Positions 1 through 6,452 of a stretch of 7,909 nt of DNA are shown one piece after another. Numbering within the stretch: the first letter of the stretch is position 1; every line of letters begins with the position of its first letter. This DNA is from Chitinophagales bacterium. GTDB lineage: Bacteria; Bacteroidota; Bacteroidia; Chitinophagales; UBA10324. The DNA lies in NCBI GenBank assembly GCA_026786335.1, contig JAJAYG010000122.1, positions 1 to 7,909 on the forward strand. The letters run 5' to 3'. The notes beneath the pieces are model-generated. The model worked only from the letters and a program-made list of their open reading frames with translations. It ran no database searches and was not told the DNA's origin. Made by a program: the position numbers and the translations under genes.

Positions 1-308
1 GCATTGCTAACCTCAAACAAAACCCCGATGTGATCATTCTCGACTATCATCTCGATGGCATTGATAAAAATGCAATGAACGGCATTGAGACGCTGGATGA
101 AATTAAATCTATTGACCCCGAAATTCCTGTTGTAATGCTATCAGCACAAGATAAAATTGATGTTGCTGTAAACTGCATGCACCACCTTGCATTTGATTAC
201 GTAGTAAAAAGTGAAACTGCTTTTTTGCGCCTGCAAAGAATCATTGATACCATTTTCCGATACCAAAAATTTGAGAAGGAATTGAATTGGTATATGGAGC
301 GCATGTAA
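1..308 (+). CDS. Response regulator receiver domain, single-domain (CheY-like), 5' end missing
   Basis: The reading frame is open from base 3 and ends at the TAA at 306-308, giving 101 visible residues; the N-terminus lies outside the window. The protein reads as the second half of a two-component receiver domain. Strand beta-3 ends in VIILDYHLDG, whose Asp (codon 42-44) is the likely phospho-acceptor. Beta-4 ends in VVMLSA with the conserved Ser/Thr position, and beta-5 in DYVVKSE with the conserved Lys. After the last helix only a short charged tail (about 15 residues ending YMERM) remains, so no DNA-binding or enzymatic output domain follows. It would therefore act by protein-protein contact, as CheY or a phosphorelay intermediate does, or through an N-terminal domain outside the window. 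No terminator is evident after it. A new promoter cassette starts 140 bases downstream, so it is probably not co-transcribed with the next gene. Confidence 0.85.
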   Translation, partial: IANLKQNPDVIILDYHLDGIDKNAMNGIETLDEIKSIDPEIPVVMLSAQDKIDVAVNCMHHLAFDYVVKSETAFLRLQRIIDTIFRYQKFEKELNWYMERM

Positions 309-447
309 ATTTATTTTCTGCTTACGGTTTTTTCCTTTCAAATACATCAATAGCACAAGCCATCAATAACCGGGATTGGTTTGCTTTTAGAGCATTCATA
401 AGATTATTAAAATGATATTACTTGGGAATTTCACTGATTTTATAGGT

Positions 448-511
448 GTAAAAGATGTAACATTTTTAAAGAGTAGTGTAATGATTAATAATATTATGGC
501 ATGCACTTTTA
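448..511 (+). promoter_or_regulatory. Tandem direct-repeat operator plus -7 box, copy 1 (drives the TIGR03118-type lipoprotein)
   Basis: Half-site A is GTAAAAGATGTAAC at 448-461. Half-site B is AAGAGTAGTGTAAT at 469-482, 21 bases further on, with a T-rich 7-base spacer (ATTTTTA) between them. After 21 more bases comes a -7-like box, CACTTTTA, at 504-511. This is close to the Bacteroidota TAnnTTTG element but has C at its first position. It predicts a start near 516-518 and a leader of about 40 bases. The same architecture recurs upstream of three other units in the window. This copy has the most degenerate half-site A, but its spacing is exact. The rest of the 309-558 gap shows nothing else I can name. 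Confidence 0.6.
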
Positions 512-558
512 CTGCACTATACATCTTTAAATAATTTTAAACAGTCAAATTATAATTT

Positions 559-1671
559 ATGAAAACAATTAAAAATTTTAAAAAACTTACCATCGCAGGT
601 GCAGGTATTTTTATACTGTTCTTGCTTACAACAATTCAAAGTTGCCAAAAAAGTGAGATCACAGCATCTACTCCTTTAGATCCTTCAGCCATAGATTTAA
701 AACTCGATCAAAGCAATAACTTTAAACAAGTTAATCTCGATGCAGATGTTGATGAATATGCTCCGCTATACATTGATCTTAATCTGGTAAATGCGTGGGG
801 CCTGGCAATGAGCGATGAAGGTGAAATATGGGTTTCATCTGCCGACAAAGGAGTTGCTACAGTTTATGATGCCGACGGAGCAACAATAGAAGATCCAATC
901 AATATTCCATTTCAAGGTGACCCTAACGGCGGAAATCCTACAGGTGCTTTGTATAACAGCACCTTGGAATTTATTATTTCTAACAATGGTGAAAAGAGTG
1001 AATTCATTTATGCAACTGAAAACGGAACCATCGTAGCTGCGGCCTCAGGAAATTCTTTTACAGTGGCTGACCGTTCTTCATTCGGTGAAGTTTATAAAGG
1101 TCTTGCAATGGGAAAAAGTAACGGTAATAATTACCTGTATGCAACTGATTTTAGAAATGCGCACATAGATGTGCTGGATAAAAATTTCAATTACGTTTCA
1201 GGTTTTGCATTTCAAGATGCAACTATGCCCGTTGGCTATGCTCCGTTTGGTATTCAAAACATCAATGGTCAATTGTATGTAACCTATGCAAAGCAACTTG
1301 GGCCCGAAAATAAAGATGATGATGCAGGAGCAGGACATGGATTTGTTGATATTTATAATACCGATGGATCATTTGTAAAACGATTTGACTCGCAAGGAAA
1401 TCTTAATTCACCATGGGCAATTGCAGAAGTTCCCGGAGGTTCACAAATACTTATTGGAAACTTTGGAAGCGGAAAAATTATGGTGTTCGATATGAACGGA
1501 AACTTTATGAAATTTTTAAAGAGCAATGGAACTGCAATTAAGATTGATGGTTTATGGGCACTTACTTTTCCATTTAAAAACCTTCCTGAAGTTGATCGCA
1601 ATCGTCTCTATTTTACTGCAGGCCCCGATGAGGAAACTCATGGTGTGTTTGGTTATCTTATTCCGCAGTAA
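559..1671 (+). CDS. TIGR03118 family protein, predicted beta-propeller-like lipoprotein
   Basis: This is a 370-residue predicted exported lipoprotein. The N-terminus has a charged start (MKTIKNFKK), a hydrophobic stretch at residues 11-26 and a lipobox-like IQSC with the lipidated Cys at 29. The mature part resembles the TIGR03118 family, which I recognise from its conserved blocks: NLVNAWGLA (75-83), an ATENGTI block, YKGLAMG, YATDFRNAHIDVLD, VGYAPFGIQNINGQLYVTYAK, GHGFVDIYNTDGS, LNSPWAIA, LIGNFGSGKIMVFD, IDGLWALTFP and LYFTAGPDEETHGVFGYL. The repeating strand-turn pattern with GxI and VYD/VFD motifs is typical of NHL/YVTN-like beta-propellers. The biochemical role of the family is unknown; some related proteins in other phyla carry PEP-CTERM sorting signals, but none is seen here. 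The protein likely sits on a membrane facing the periplasm or the cell surface. The ATG has no Shine-Dalgarno, as usual in this phylum. It is a single-gene unit with its own promoter cassette at 448-511. Confidence 0.85.
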   Translation: MKTIKNFKKLTIAGAGIFILFLLTTIQSCQKSEITASTPLDPSAIDLKLDQSNNFKQVNLDADVDEYAPLYIDLNLVNAWGLAMSDEGEIWVSSADKGVATVYDADGATIEDPINIPFQGDPNGGNPTGALYNSTLEFIISNNGEKSEFIYATENGTIVAAASGNSFTVADRSSFGEVYKGLAMGKSNGNNYLYATDFRNAHIDVLDKNFNYVSGFAFQDATMPVGYAPFGIQNINGQLYVTYAKQLGPENKDDDAGAGHGFVDIYNTDGSFVKRFDSQGNLNSPWAIAEVPGGSQILIGNFGSGKIMVFDMNGNFMKFLKSNGTAIKIDGLWALTFPFKNLPEVDRNRLYFTAGPDEETHGVFGYLIPQ

Positions 1672-1866
1672 TACGTTTTCAGTTTAGGATTAAAATCTTG
1701 GTTTATGTTTTTATTATTTAACATAAATCATAAATTAGGGTTGCTTGTGCGTGCAGGCAGCTCTTTTTATTTTTAATAATTGCTTGGGAAACGAAGGGAA
1801 AGAAACTTTTGCACTTGCCGGCGATTGTTGAAGCAATCCGAAGTTTAATGTTACCCCAAGAAATGT
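1672..1866. other. Non-coding stretch between the two lipoprotein genes
   Basis: The gap from 1672 to 1989 is 318 bases long. It holds a weak AT-rich hairpin (1702-1727) and, from 1867 on, a promoter cassette and leader; both are listed separately. In the remaining bases, about 1728-1866, I see no convincing gene, RNA structure or repeat. The small open frames on the minus strand here show no protein-like composition and no family I recognise. Confidence 0.6.
1702..1727 (+). terminator. Weak AT-rich hairpin, possible terminator of the TIGR03118-type gene
   Basis: TTTATGTT at 1702-1709 is perfectly complementary to AACATAAA at 1720-1727. This gives an 8-bp stem with a 10-base AT-rich loop, about 30 bases after the stop codon. 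The stem has only one G-C pair and no T-run follows, so it is a poor intrinsic terminator by standard criteria. Its position is what makes it plausible. Confidence 0.3.
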
Positions 1867-1930
1867 GTGAATCTTGTAACTCCTTTCCCGAGTTGTGTAA
1901 CATTTTACAGTATCATTCAATTCATCTTTG
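1867..1930 (+). promoter_or_regulatory. Tandem direct-repeat operator plus -7 box, copy 2 (drives the His-rich helical lipoprotein)
   Basis: Half-site A is GTGAATCTTGTAAC at 1867-1880 and half-site B is CCGAGTTGTGTAAC at 1888-1901. Their ends are 21 bases apart, with spacer TCCTTTC. The -7-like box CATCTTTG lies at 1923-1930, 21 bases after B. The predicted start is near 1936, leaving a leader of about 54 bases before the ATG at 1990. This placement argues against translation starting at the GTG inside half-site A, which is in frame with the gene. Confidence 0.7.
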
Positions 1931-1989
1931 ATTACAAATTATTTAATTCATCCCGTTCAGCAGTAATCTGGAAATTAAAATCAATAAAA

Positions 1990-2709
1990 ATGAAAAACAA
2001 AATTGCAAACTTCCTTCTCTTCGGAGTTTTCACCACCATCATTTTATTAATCATAGTCTTTACTACAAGCATTTTCAGTGGTTGTAACCCGCAACCCCAA
2101 AACATAGAAGTAAAAGAAGAAGAAACTTTGGAGCCGGCAACTTTTGAAACGAATGAAAATAAAAATGATGCAGCAGCAGATTTAAAAACCGCCATGCGTA
2201 AACTTTGGGAAGACCATATTACCTGGACTCGTAATGTAATTATCTGCCTTGTTGATAGCGCCCCTGGTGGTGAGCAGGCAGTTAAACGTTTGATGAATAA
2301 TCAGGAAGATATTGGCAATGCCATAAAACCATATTACGGCGATGAGGCAGGAAACAAATTAACCGATTTGCTTCATACACACATTGCTATTTCAGCCAAC
2401 GTGGTTAAAGCTGCGAAAGCCGGAAACAAAACTGCACTCGATGAAGCCAACAAAAATTGGTATGCCAATGCCGATGAAATCTCTTCATTTCTCAGCGCAG
2501 CAAACCCTGCATGGGGAATAGAAGAAATGAAAACCATGATGCATGATCATCTTAAATTAACTACGGATGAAGCAGTAGCACGCATCAAGAAAAATTACAA
2601 CGCCGATGTAGATGCCTATGACAAGGTGCACGACGAAATATTAAAAATGGCAGATATGCTAGCTGATGGAATCGTGAAACAATTCCCCAATAAATTCAAA
2701 GACGGTTAA
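1990..2709 (+). CDS. Predicted lipoprotein, all-helical, His-rich, unknown function
   Basis: This is a 239-residue protein. I place the start at ATG 1990, which begins MKNKIANF. An in-frame GTG at 1867 would add 41 residues, but it lies inside the operator upstream of the promoter. Residues 8-28 are strongly hydrophobic and are followed by FSGC with Cys32, a plausible lipobox. Residues 33-60 are a polar, Glu-rich tether. Residues 64-236 look like a compact helical domain. Recognisable blocks are LWEDHITWTRNVI (72-84), NQEDIGNAIKPYYG (104-117), HTHI (129-132), NWYANADEISSFL (156-168), MMHDHLKLTTDEAV (183-196) and YDKVHDEILKMADMLADGIVKQFP (210-233). Six His (76, 129, 131, 185, 187, 214) are spread over the helices and accompanied by Asp/Glu, which could be a metal site. 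It appears to belong to a conserved uncharacterised family, but I cannot name one. Its own promoter cassette suggests a monocistronic unit. Confidence 0.8.
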   Translation: MKNKIANFLLFGVFTTIILLIIVFTTSIFSGCNPQPQNIEVKEEETLEPATFETNENKNDAAADLKTAMRKLWEDHITWTRNVIICLVDSAPGGEQAVKRLMNNQEDIGNAIKPYYGDEAGNKLTDLLHTHIAISANVVKAAKAGNKTALDEANKNWYANADEISSFLSAANPAWGIEEMKTMMHDHLKLTTDEAVARIKKNYNADVDAYDKVHDEILKMADMLADGIVKQFPNKFKDG

Positions 2710-2770
2710 CAGAAGCAAAGCATATAGCAAAGTCAGAGACTCTTGCATTTTGCCGAAATGTTTTGTAAGT

Positions 2771-2834
2771 GTGAATCATGTAACTTATTTACAGAATTGT
2801 GTAACGCATAGCGGCGCATAGCTATTCACCTTAG
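2771..2834 (+). promoter_or_regulatory. Tandem direct-repeat operator plus -7 box, copy 3 (drives the GH130-GT4 operon)
   Basis: Half-site A is GTGAATCATGTAAC at 2771-2784 and half-site B is CAGAATTGTGTAAC at 2792-2805. They again end 21 bases apart, with spacer TTATTTA. The -7-like box CACCTTAG is at 2827-2834, 21 bases after B, and is the weakest match of the four. The predicted start is near 2840, giving a leader of about 80 bases before the ATG at 2921. The bases between B and the box contain GCATAGC twice (2806-2812 and 2816-2822) at a 10-base period, not seen in the other copies. Confidence 0.65.
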
Positions 2835-2920
2835 CCCATTTAAACCTGCCTTAAGCGCTGCACCCGTAACAAAGGAAGCGGAAGAAAAAATTCAAGTTTA
2901 AACACGATAAACAGTAGCTC

Positions 2921-3955
2921 ATGATAGCATTAAAAAAAGTAGGAATACTGTTGAAGAAGACCGCACTCGCATTTGAAAACGATGGCGTACTAAATCCTGC
3001 AGCCATTCGTGATGGTGAATTCGTCCACATCTTTTATCGCGCAGTGCGCAAAGGAAATTATTCCACCATTGGGTATTGTAGGTTAGAAGGTCCGCTTACA
3101 GTGAAAGAAAGAAATGAAACGCCTGTTCTTATTCCACAGTTCGATTATGAATCTCATGGTGTTGAAGATCCCCGCATTACACACATTGATGGCGTGTATT
3201 ATCTAACCTTTACAACTTACGATGGCTTAAATGCAATGGGTGCACTTGCTACCTCAACCGATTTAATTAATTGGGAAAGGAAAGGATTAATAGTGCCCCA
3301 GTTTTCTTATGAAGAATTTCGAAAACTCGCCGAATGCAATGCGCCACTCAACGAAAAATATTTACGCTACAGTGCTCACAATAAGATATTGGCTGCGCCC
3401 GATAAAAAAGCATTGCTCTGGGATAAAAATGTAGTTTTCTTTCCAAGAAGAATAAACGGTAAGTTATATTTTCTTCATCGCATAAGACCCGACATACAGA
3501 TAGCATCGGTAAATAATTTGCAGGAGATCACCAAAAAATTTTGGGAGAATTATTTTCTTCATCTTGATGAAAATATTGTTCTTCAGCCAAAGCATGAACA
3601 TGAAGTAAGCTATATAGGTGCAGGATGCCCGCCGATTGAAACAGAACATGGTTGGCTGTTAATTTATCATGGTGTGCACGATTCTCCCGAAGGATATGTT
3701 TATTCTGCCTGCGCTGCATTATTGGATTTAGAAAACCCGCAAAAAGAAATTACCCGCCTGCCTTATGCTTTGTTTAAACCCGAGCATGAATGGGAATTAA
3801 ATGGCGAAGTAAATAATGTTGTTTTTCCCACCGGCGCAGTTTTGTTTGACGATACTTTATATATTTATTACGGTGCTGCCGATGAGCGAATAGCCACCGC
3901 TTCACTCAGCATAAAAGAATTATTAAGTGAATTAATAAAATCCATAAAAAAATGA
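2921..3955 (+). CDS. Glycoside hydrolase family 130 protein (mannoside phosphorylase/hydrolase-like)
   Basis: This is a 344-residue protein with no signal peptide, so it is predicted cytoplasmic. It shows the five-bladed propeller motifs of GH130: NPAAIRDG (25-32), HIFYRA (36-41), GVEDPRI (80-86), FFPRRINGKLYFLHRIRPDI (173-192), IGAGCPPI (232-239), GWLLIYHGV (244-252) and NVVFPTGAV...LYIYYGAAD (299-321). Asp83 in EDPR matches the GH130 catalytic acid. Characterised members cleave beta-mannosides, mostly by phosphorolysis to mannose-1-phosphate; a minority hydrolyse. Arg187 of LHR and His250 of YHG are present at positions that help hold phosphate in the phosphorylases. Phosphorolysis, or the reverse synthetic reaction, is therefore my preferred reading, but the substrate cannot be fixed from sequence. 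The stop codon overlaps the next start by four bases (ATGA, 3952-3955), which indicates translational coupling to the glycosyltransferase. Homologues are sometimes mislabelled 'pesticidal protein'; nothing here supports that. Confidence 0.88.
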   Translation: MIALKKVGILLKKTALAFENDGVLNPAAIRDGEFVHIFYRAVRKGNYSTIGYCRLEGPLTVKERNETPVLIPQFDYESHGVEDPRITHIDGVYYLTFTTYDGLNAMGALATSTDLINWERKGLIVPQFSYEEFRKLAECNAPLNEKYLRYSAHNKILAAPDKKALLWDKNVVFFPRRINGKLYFLHRIRPDIQIASVNNLQEITKKFWENYFLHLDENIVLQPKHEHEVSYIGAGCPPIETEHGWLLIYHGVHDSPEGYVYSACAALLDLENPQKEITRLPYALFKPEHEWELNGEVNNVVFPTGAVLFDDTLYIYYGAADERIATASLSIKELLSELIKSIKK

Positions 3956-6318
3956 CAAGCAAAATAACTTCTGCAAGCTCAACGCTGTTTAAAGATTTTG
4001 TAAGAGTAGCAAACGCAATCGTTGCCGATAATAATTTGGTTGGTGAAATAGCTTTGGCAGATTCAGAATCTTTACTCCCCGAAATTCTGTTTATCACCTC
4101 TTATCCGCCAAGAGAATGTGGCATCGCAACTTATAGCTATGATTTAATAAAAACGATTAATGAAAAATTTGGTGAATCATTTTCGCTTACAGTTTGTGCA
4201 CTTGAGGCAAACGGAAAACAACATGATTATGGAAATGAAGTGAAACATATACTACATACCACAGTGCCCGAGCAATATGAGCAGCTTGCTGTTGAATTAA
4301 ATGCAAATGAAAATTTAAAAATGATTTTTATACAGCATGAGTTTGGATTGTTTGGAGGCGAATACGGAAATTTTCTGCTCTCTTTTTTGTTAACCATCAA
4401 TAAACCTGTAATTACAACCTTTCACACTGTATTACCAAACCCTGATGCCAATCGAAAAAAAGTAGTGGAAGCAATAGCTGAACTTTCTCAAAGTGTGGTA
4501 GCAATGACAAAAAACTCGGCTCAAATTTTAGAAGGCGATTATGATATCAGGAAAGAAAAAATATCCATCATTCAGCATGGAACACACTTGGTTTCTTCAT
4601 TCAACAACAGTGACAAAAAATTTAATCATTCTTTAAAAGGCCGGTTAGTGCTCACCACATTCGGTTTGCTTAGTTCGGGAAAAAGTATTGAGACAGCTCT
4701 TGATGCACTGCCTGCAATTATTCAGGAGTTCCCCAATGTAATTTACCTCATCATTGGTAAAACTCACCCGGGAATTGTAAAACATGAAGGAGAAAAGTAT
4801 CGTGAATTTTTGTTTGAGAAAGTGAGTGAACTAAAACTTCAAAATCATGTGCGGTTTATCAATGAATATTTATCAATCGGCGATCTGCTTGCCTATTTGC
4901 AGCGCACCGATATTTATCTTTTTACTTCCAAAAATCCGCATCAGGCTGTAAGCGGAACGTTTGCTTACGCAATGTCATGCGGTTGCCCCATTGTATCAAC
5001 GCCTATACCGCACGCAAAAGAAATGATTGACGGTGCCGGAATTATTTTTGATTTTCAAAATTCAAAACAACTTGCAACGGCAACTATAAAATTATTAGCT
5101 GATCCAGCTTTGATGTATCAAATGAGAATGAAGGCTTTGCACAAAATAAGCCCTACTTCATGGCAAAATTCTGCAATTGCACACATTGAATTATGCATGA
5201 AGCACCTTGCTGAGAAAAATATTTCATTAAAATATTCAATACCTGAAATTTCGCTTATACACATCAAAAAACTAACAACCGCTACCGGGATGATTCAGTT
5301 TTCTGATATAGCCACTCCCGATATTGAAACAGGCTATACGCTTGATGATAATGCACGCGCATTAATTTCTGTAACAAAACACTTCGAAATTACAGGTGAT
5401 GTTACCGACCTTACCTTGATTGATACCTACCTCAATTTTATTATTCTCTGCCAGCAGCCAAACGGAAGTTTTTTAAATTATGTTGATCATCACGGTAACT
5501 TCTTTGAAAAAAATAGCAATGAGAATTTGGAAGATTCAAACGGAAGGGCTGTTTGGGCATTGGGAGAATTTATTTCTCACCATAAATTATTTCATAAAGA
5601 TATTATTAAGAAAGCTGAGATAGCAATAAAAAAATCATTGAGTCACATTTCAACTTTTAATTCACCCAGAGCAATGGCCTTTGCAATTAAGGGTTTGTGT
5701 TTCTATGAGCTTTATAAAGCGAATATTGAACTAAGGCAGCAGATTATTTTGATGGCCGATAATTTAGTTTCAAAATATAGGGGTGTATCTGATAAGAACT
5801 GGCAATGGTTCGAAGAATATCTCACCTATGCAAACAGCGTGTTGCCCGAAGCATTGCTTTACGCATGGCTCAGCACTGGTAATGAAATATTTAAAACGAT
5901 TGCGTCGTCTTCATTCGATTTTTTATTAAATCATATTTTTAAAAAAGGCAAAATAAAAGTGGTATCAAATAATGGTTGGCAATTGAAGGGAATGGTTTCG
6001 AATAAATTTGGTGAACAACCGATCGATGTGGCATATACCATTTTAGCATTGAGTAAATTTTATTCTGTGTTTAATGAAAAAAGCTATTTGCAAAAAATGA
6101 ATGACGCATTCACATGGTTTCTTGGCAACAACCATTTGCATCAAATTATTTACAACCCCTGCACAGGTGGTTGTTATGATGGGTTAGAAGAAAAACACAT
6201 CAACCTTAATCAGGGTGCCGAATCATCATTGAGTTATTTGATTGCGCGAATTACCAATGAAGAAAATTTTAATAAGCACACGGATCGGCAACTCAAACAA
6301 AAATTTAATCTCGCCTGA
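3952..6318 (+). CDS. GT4-family glycosyltransferase fused to a C-terminal alpha/alpha-barrel-like domain
   Basis: This is a 788-residue two-domain protein that overlaps the preceding GH130 gene by ATGA. After a roughly 43-residue leader of no clear type comes a GT-B glycosyltransferase domain (about 44-425). It contains YPPRECGIATYS (51-62), IQHEFGLFGGEYG, TTFHTVLP, IIQHGTH, GLLSSGKSIETALDAL (from 238, Lys244 the usual donor-phosphate Lys), and NPHQAVSGTFAYAMSCGCPIVSTP (from 328). The EX7E motif of GT4 enzymes is replaced here by Gln331/Tyr339. Residues about 434-775 form a second domain like six-hairpin alpha/alpha-barrel glycosidases: GYTLDDNARAL (461-471), LEDSNGRAVWALGEF (526-540), WQWFEEYLTYANSVLPEALL (617-636) and CYDGLEEKHINLNQGAESSLSYL (741-763). 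The acidic residues Asp465/466, Glu527/Asp528, Glu621/622 and Glu757 are candidate active-site groups. No signal peptide or membrane segment is seen, so it is probably cytoplasmic. I infer that it builds or trims a glycan together with the GH130 partner; the sugar is unknown. Confidence 0.85.
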   Translation: MTSKITSASSTLFKDFVRVANAIVADNNLVGEIALADSESLLPEILFITSYPPRECGIATYSYDLIKTINEKFGESFSLTVCALEANGKQHDYGNEVKHILHTTVPEQYEQLAVELNANENLKMIFIQHEFGLFGGEYGNFLLSFLLTINKPVITTFHTVLPNPDANRKKVVEAIAELSQSVVAMTKNSAQILEGDYDIRKEKISIIQHGTHLVSSFNNSDKKFNHSLKGRLVLTTFGLLSSGKSIETALDALPAIIQEFPNVIYLIIGKTHPGIVKHEGEKYREFLFEKVSELKLQNHVRFINEYLSIGDLLAYLQRTDIYLFTSKNPHQAVSGTFAYAMSCGCPIVSTPIPHAKEMIDGAGIIFDFQNSKQLATATIKLLADPALMYQMRMKALHKISPTSWQNSAIAHIELCMKHLAEKNISLKYSIPEISLIHIKKLTTATGMIQFSDIATPDIETGYTLDDNARALISVTKHFEITGDVTDLTLIDTYLNFIILCQQPNGSFLNYVDHHGNFFEKNSNENLEDSNGRAVWALGEFISHHKLFHKDIIKKAEIAIKKSLSHISTFNSPRAMAFAIKGLCFYELYKANIELRQQIILMADNLVSKYRGVSDKNWQWFEEYLTYANSVLPEALLYAWLSTGNEIFKTIASSSFDFLLNHIFKKGKIKVVSNNGWQLKGMVSNKFGEQPIDVAYTILALSKFYSVFNEKSYLQKMNDAFTWFLGNNHLHQIIYNPCTGGCYDGLEEKHINLNQGAESSLSYLIARITNEENFNKHTDRQLKQKFNLA

Positions 6319-6324
6319 GAATAT

Positions 6325-6387
6325 GTGAATTGTGTAACTTTTTTGTGAAAATATGTAATGCTTTAGTGTATATTAACTTCACTTTTG
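6325..6387 (+). promoter_or_regulatory. Tandem direct-repeat operator plus -7 box, copy 4 (drives the OmpA-TSP3 gene)
   Basis: Half-site A is GTGAATTGTGTAAC at 6325-6338, starting only 7 bases after the stop codon of the glycosyltransferase. Half-site B is TGAAAATATGTAAT at 6346-6359, again 21 bases on, with spacer TTTTTTG. The -7-like box CACTTTTG is at 6380-6387, 20 bases after B; it is followed by CC and is the best match to TAnnTTTG among the four. The predicted start is near 6392-6395, leaving a leader of about 60 bases before the GTG at 6453. No terminator separates this from the upstream operon, so read-through is possible. Confidence 0.65.
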
Positions 6388-6413
6388 CCGAGTAATTATT
6401 CAGTTACACCTCG

Positions 6414-6428
6414 CCTGCAGGAAGCAGG
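6414..6428 (+). other. Small GC-rich hairpin in the predicted 5' leader of the OmpA-type gene
   Basis: CCTGC at 6414-6418 pairs with GCAGG at 6424-6428 around a 5-base loop (AGGAA); a flanking G-U pair can extend the stem. It falls inside the predicted leader, 24 bases before the GTG start, in otherwise AT-rich sequence. It could stabilise the message or affect ribosome loading, but the stem is short and may be chance. Confidence 0.3.
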
Positions 6429-6452
6429 TAAATTAAAATCAAATTAAACAAA

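Noticed and set aside
1718..1920. Two small minus-strand ORFs in the intergenic gap
   Set aside because: They overlap each other in different frames, cross the operator and show no signal peptide, motif or family resemblance.
1867..1989. In-frame GTG start at 1867 extending the helical lipoprotein by 41 residues
   Set aside because: The GTG is the first codon-length of operator half-site A, lies upstream of the predicted -7 box, and would bury the signal peptide behind a 41-residue extension. ATG 1990 gives a normal lipoprotein start.
2806..2822. GCATAGC direct repeat at a 10-base period
   Set aside because: It occurs only before the GH130 gene, between half-site B and the -7 box, and is too short to separate from chance.
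3464..4097. Minus-strand ORFs across the GH130/GT4 junction
   Set aside because: They are antisense to strongly conserved enzyme motifs and have no supporting features of their own.
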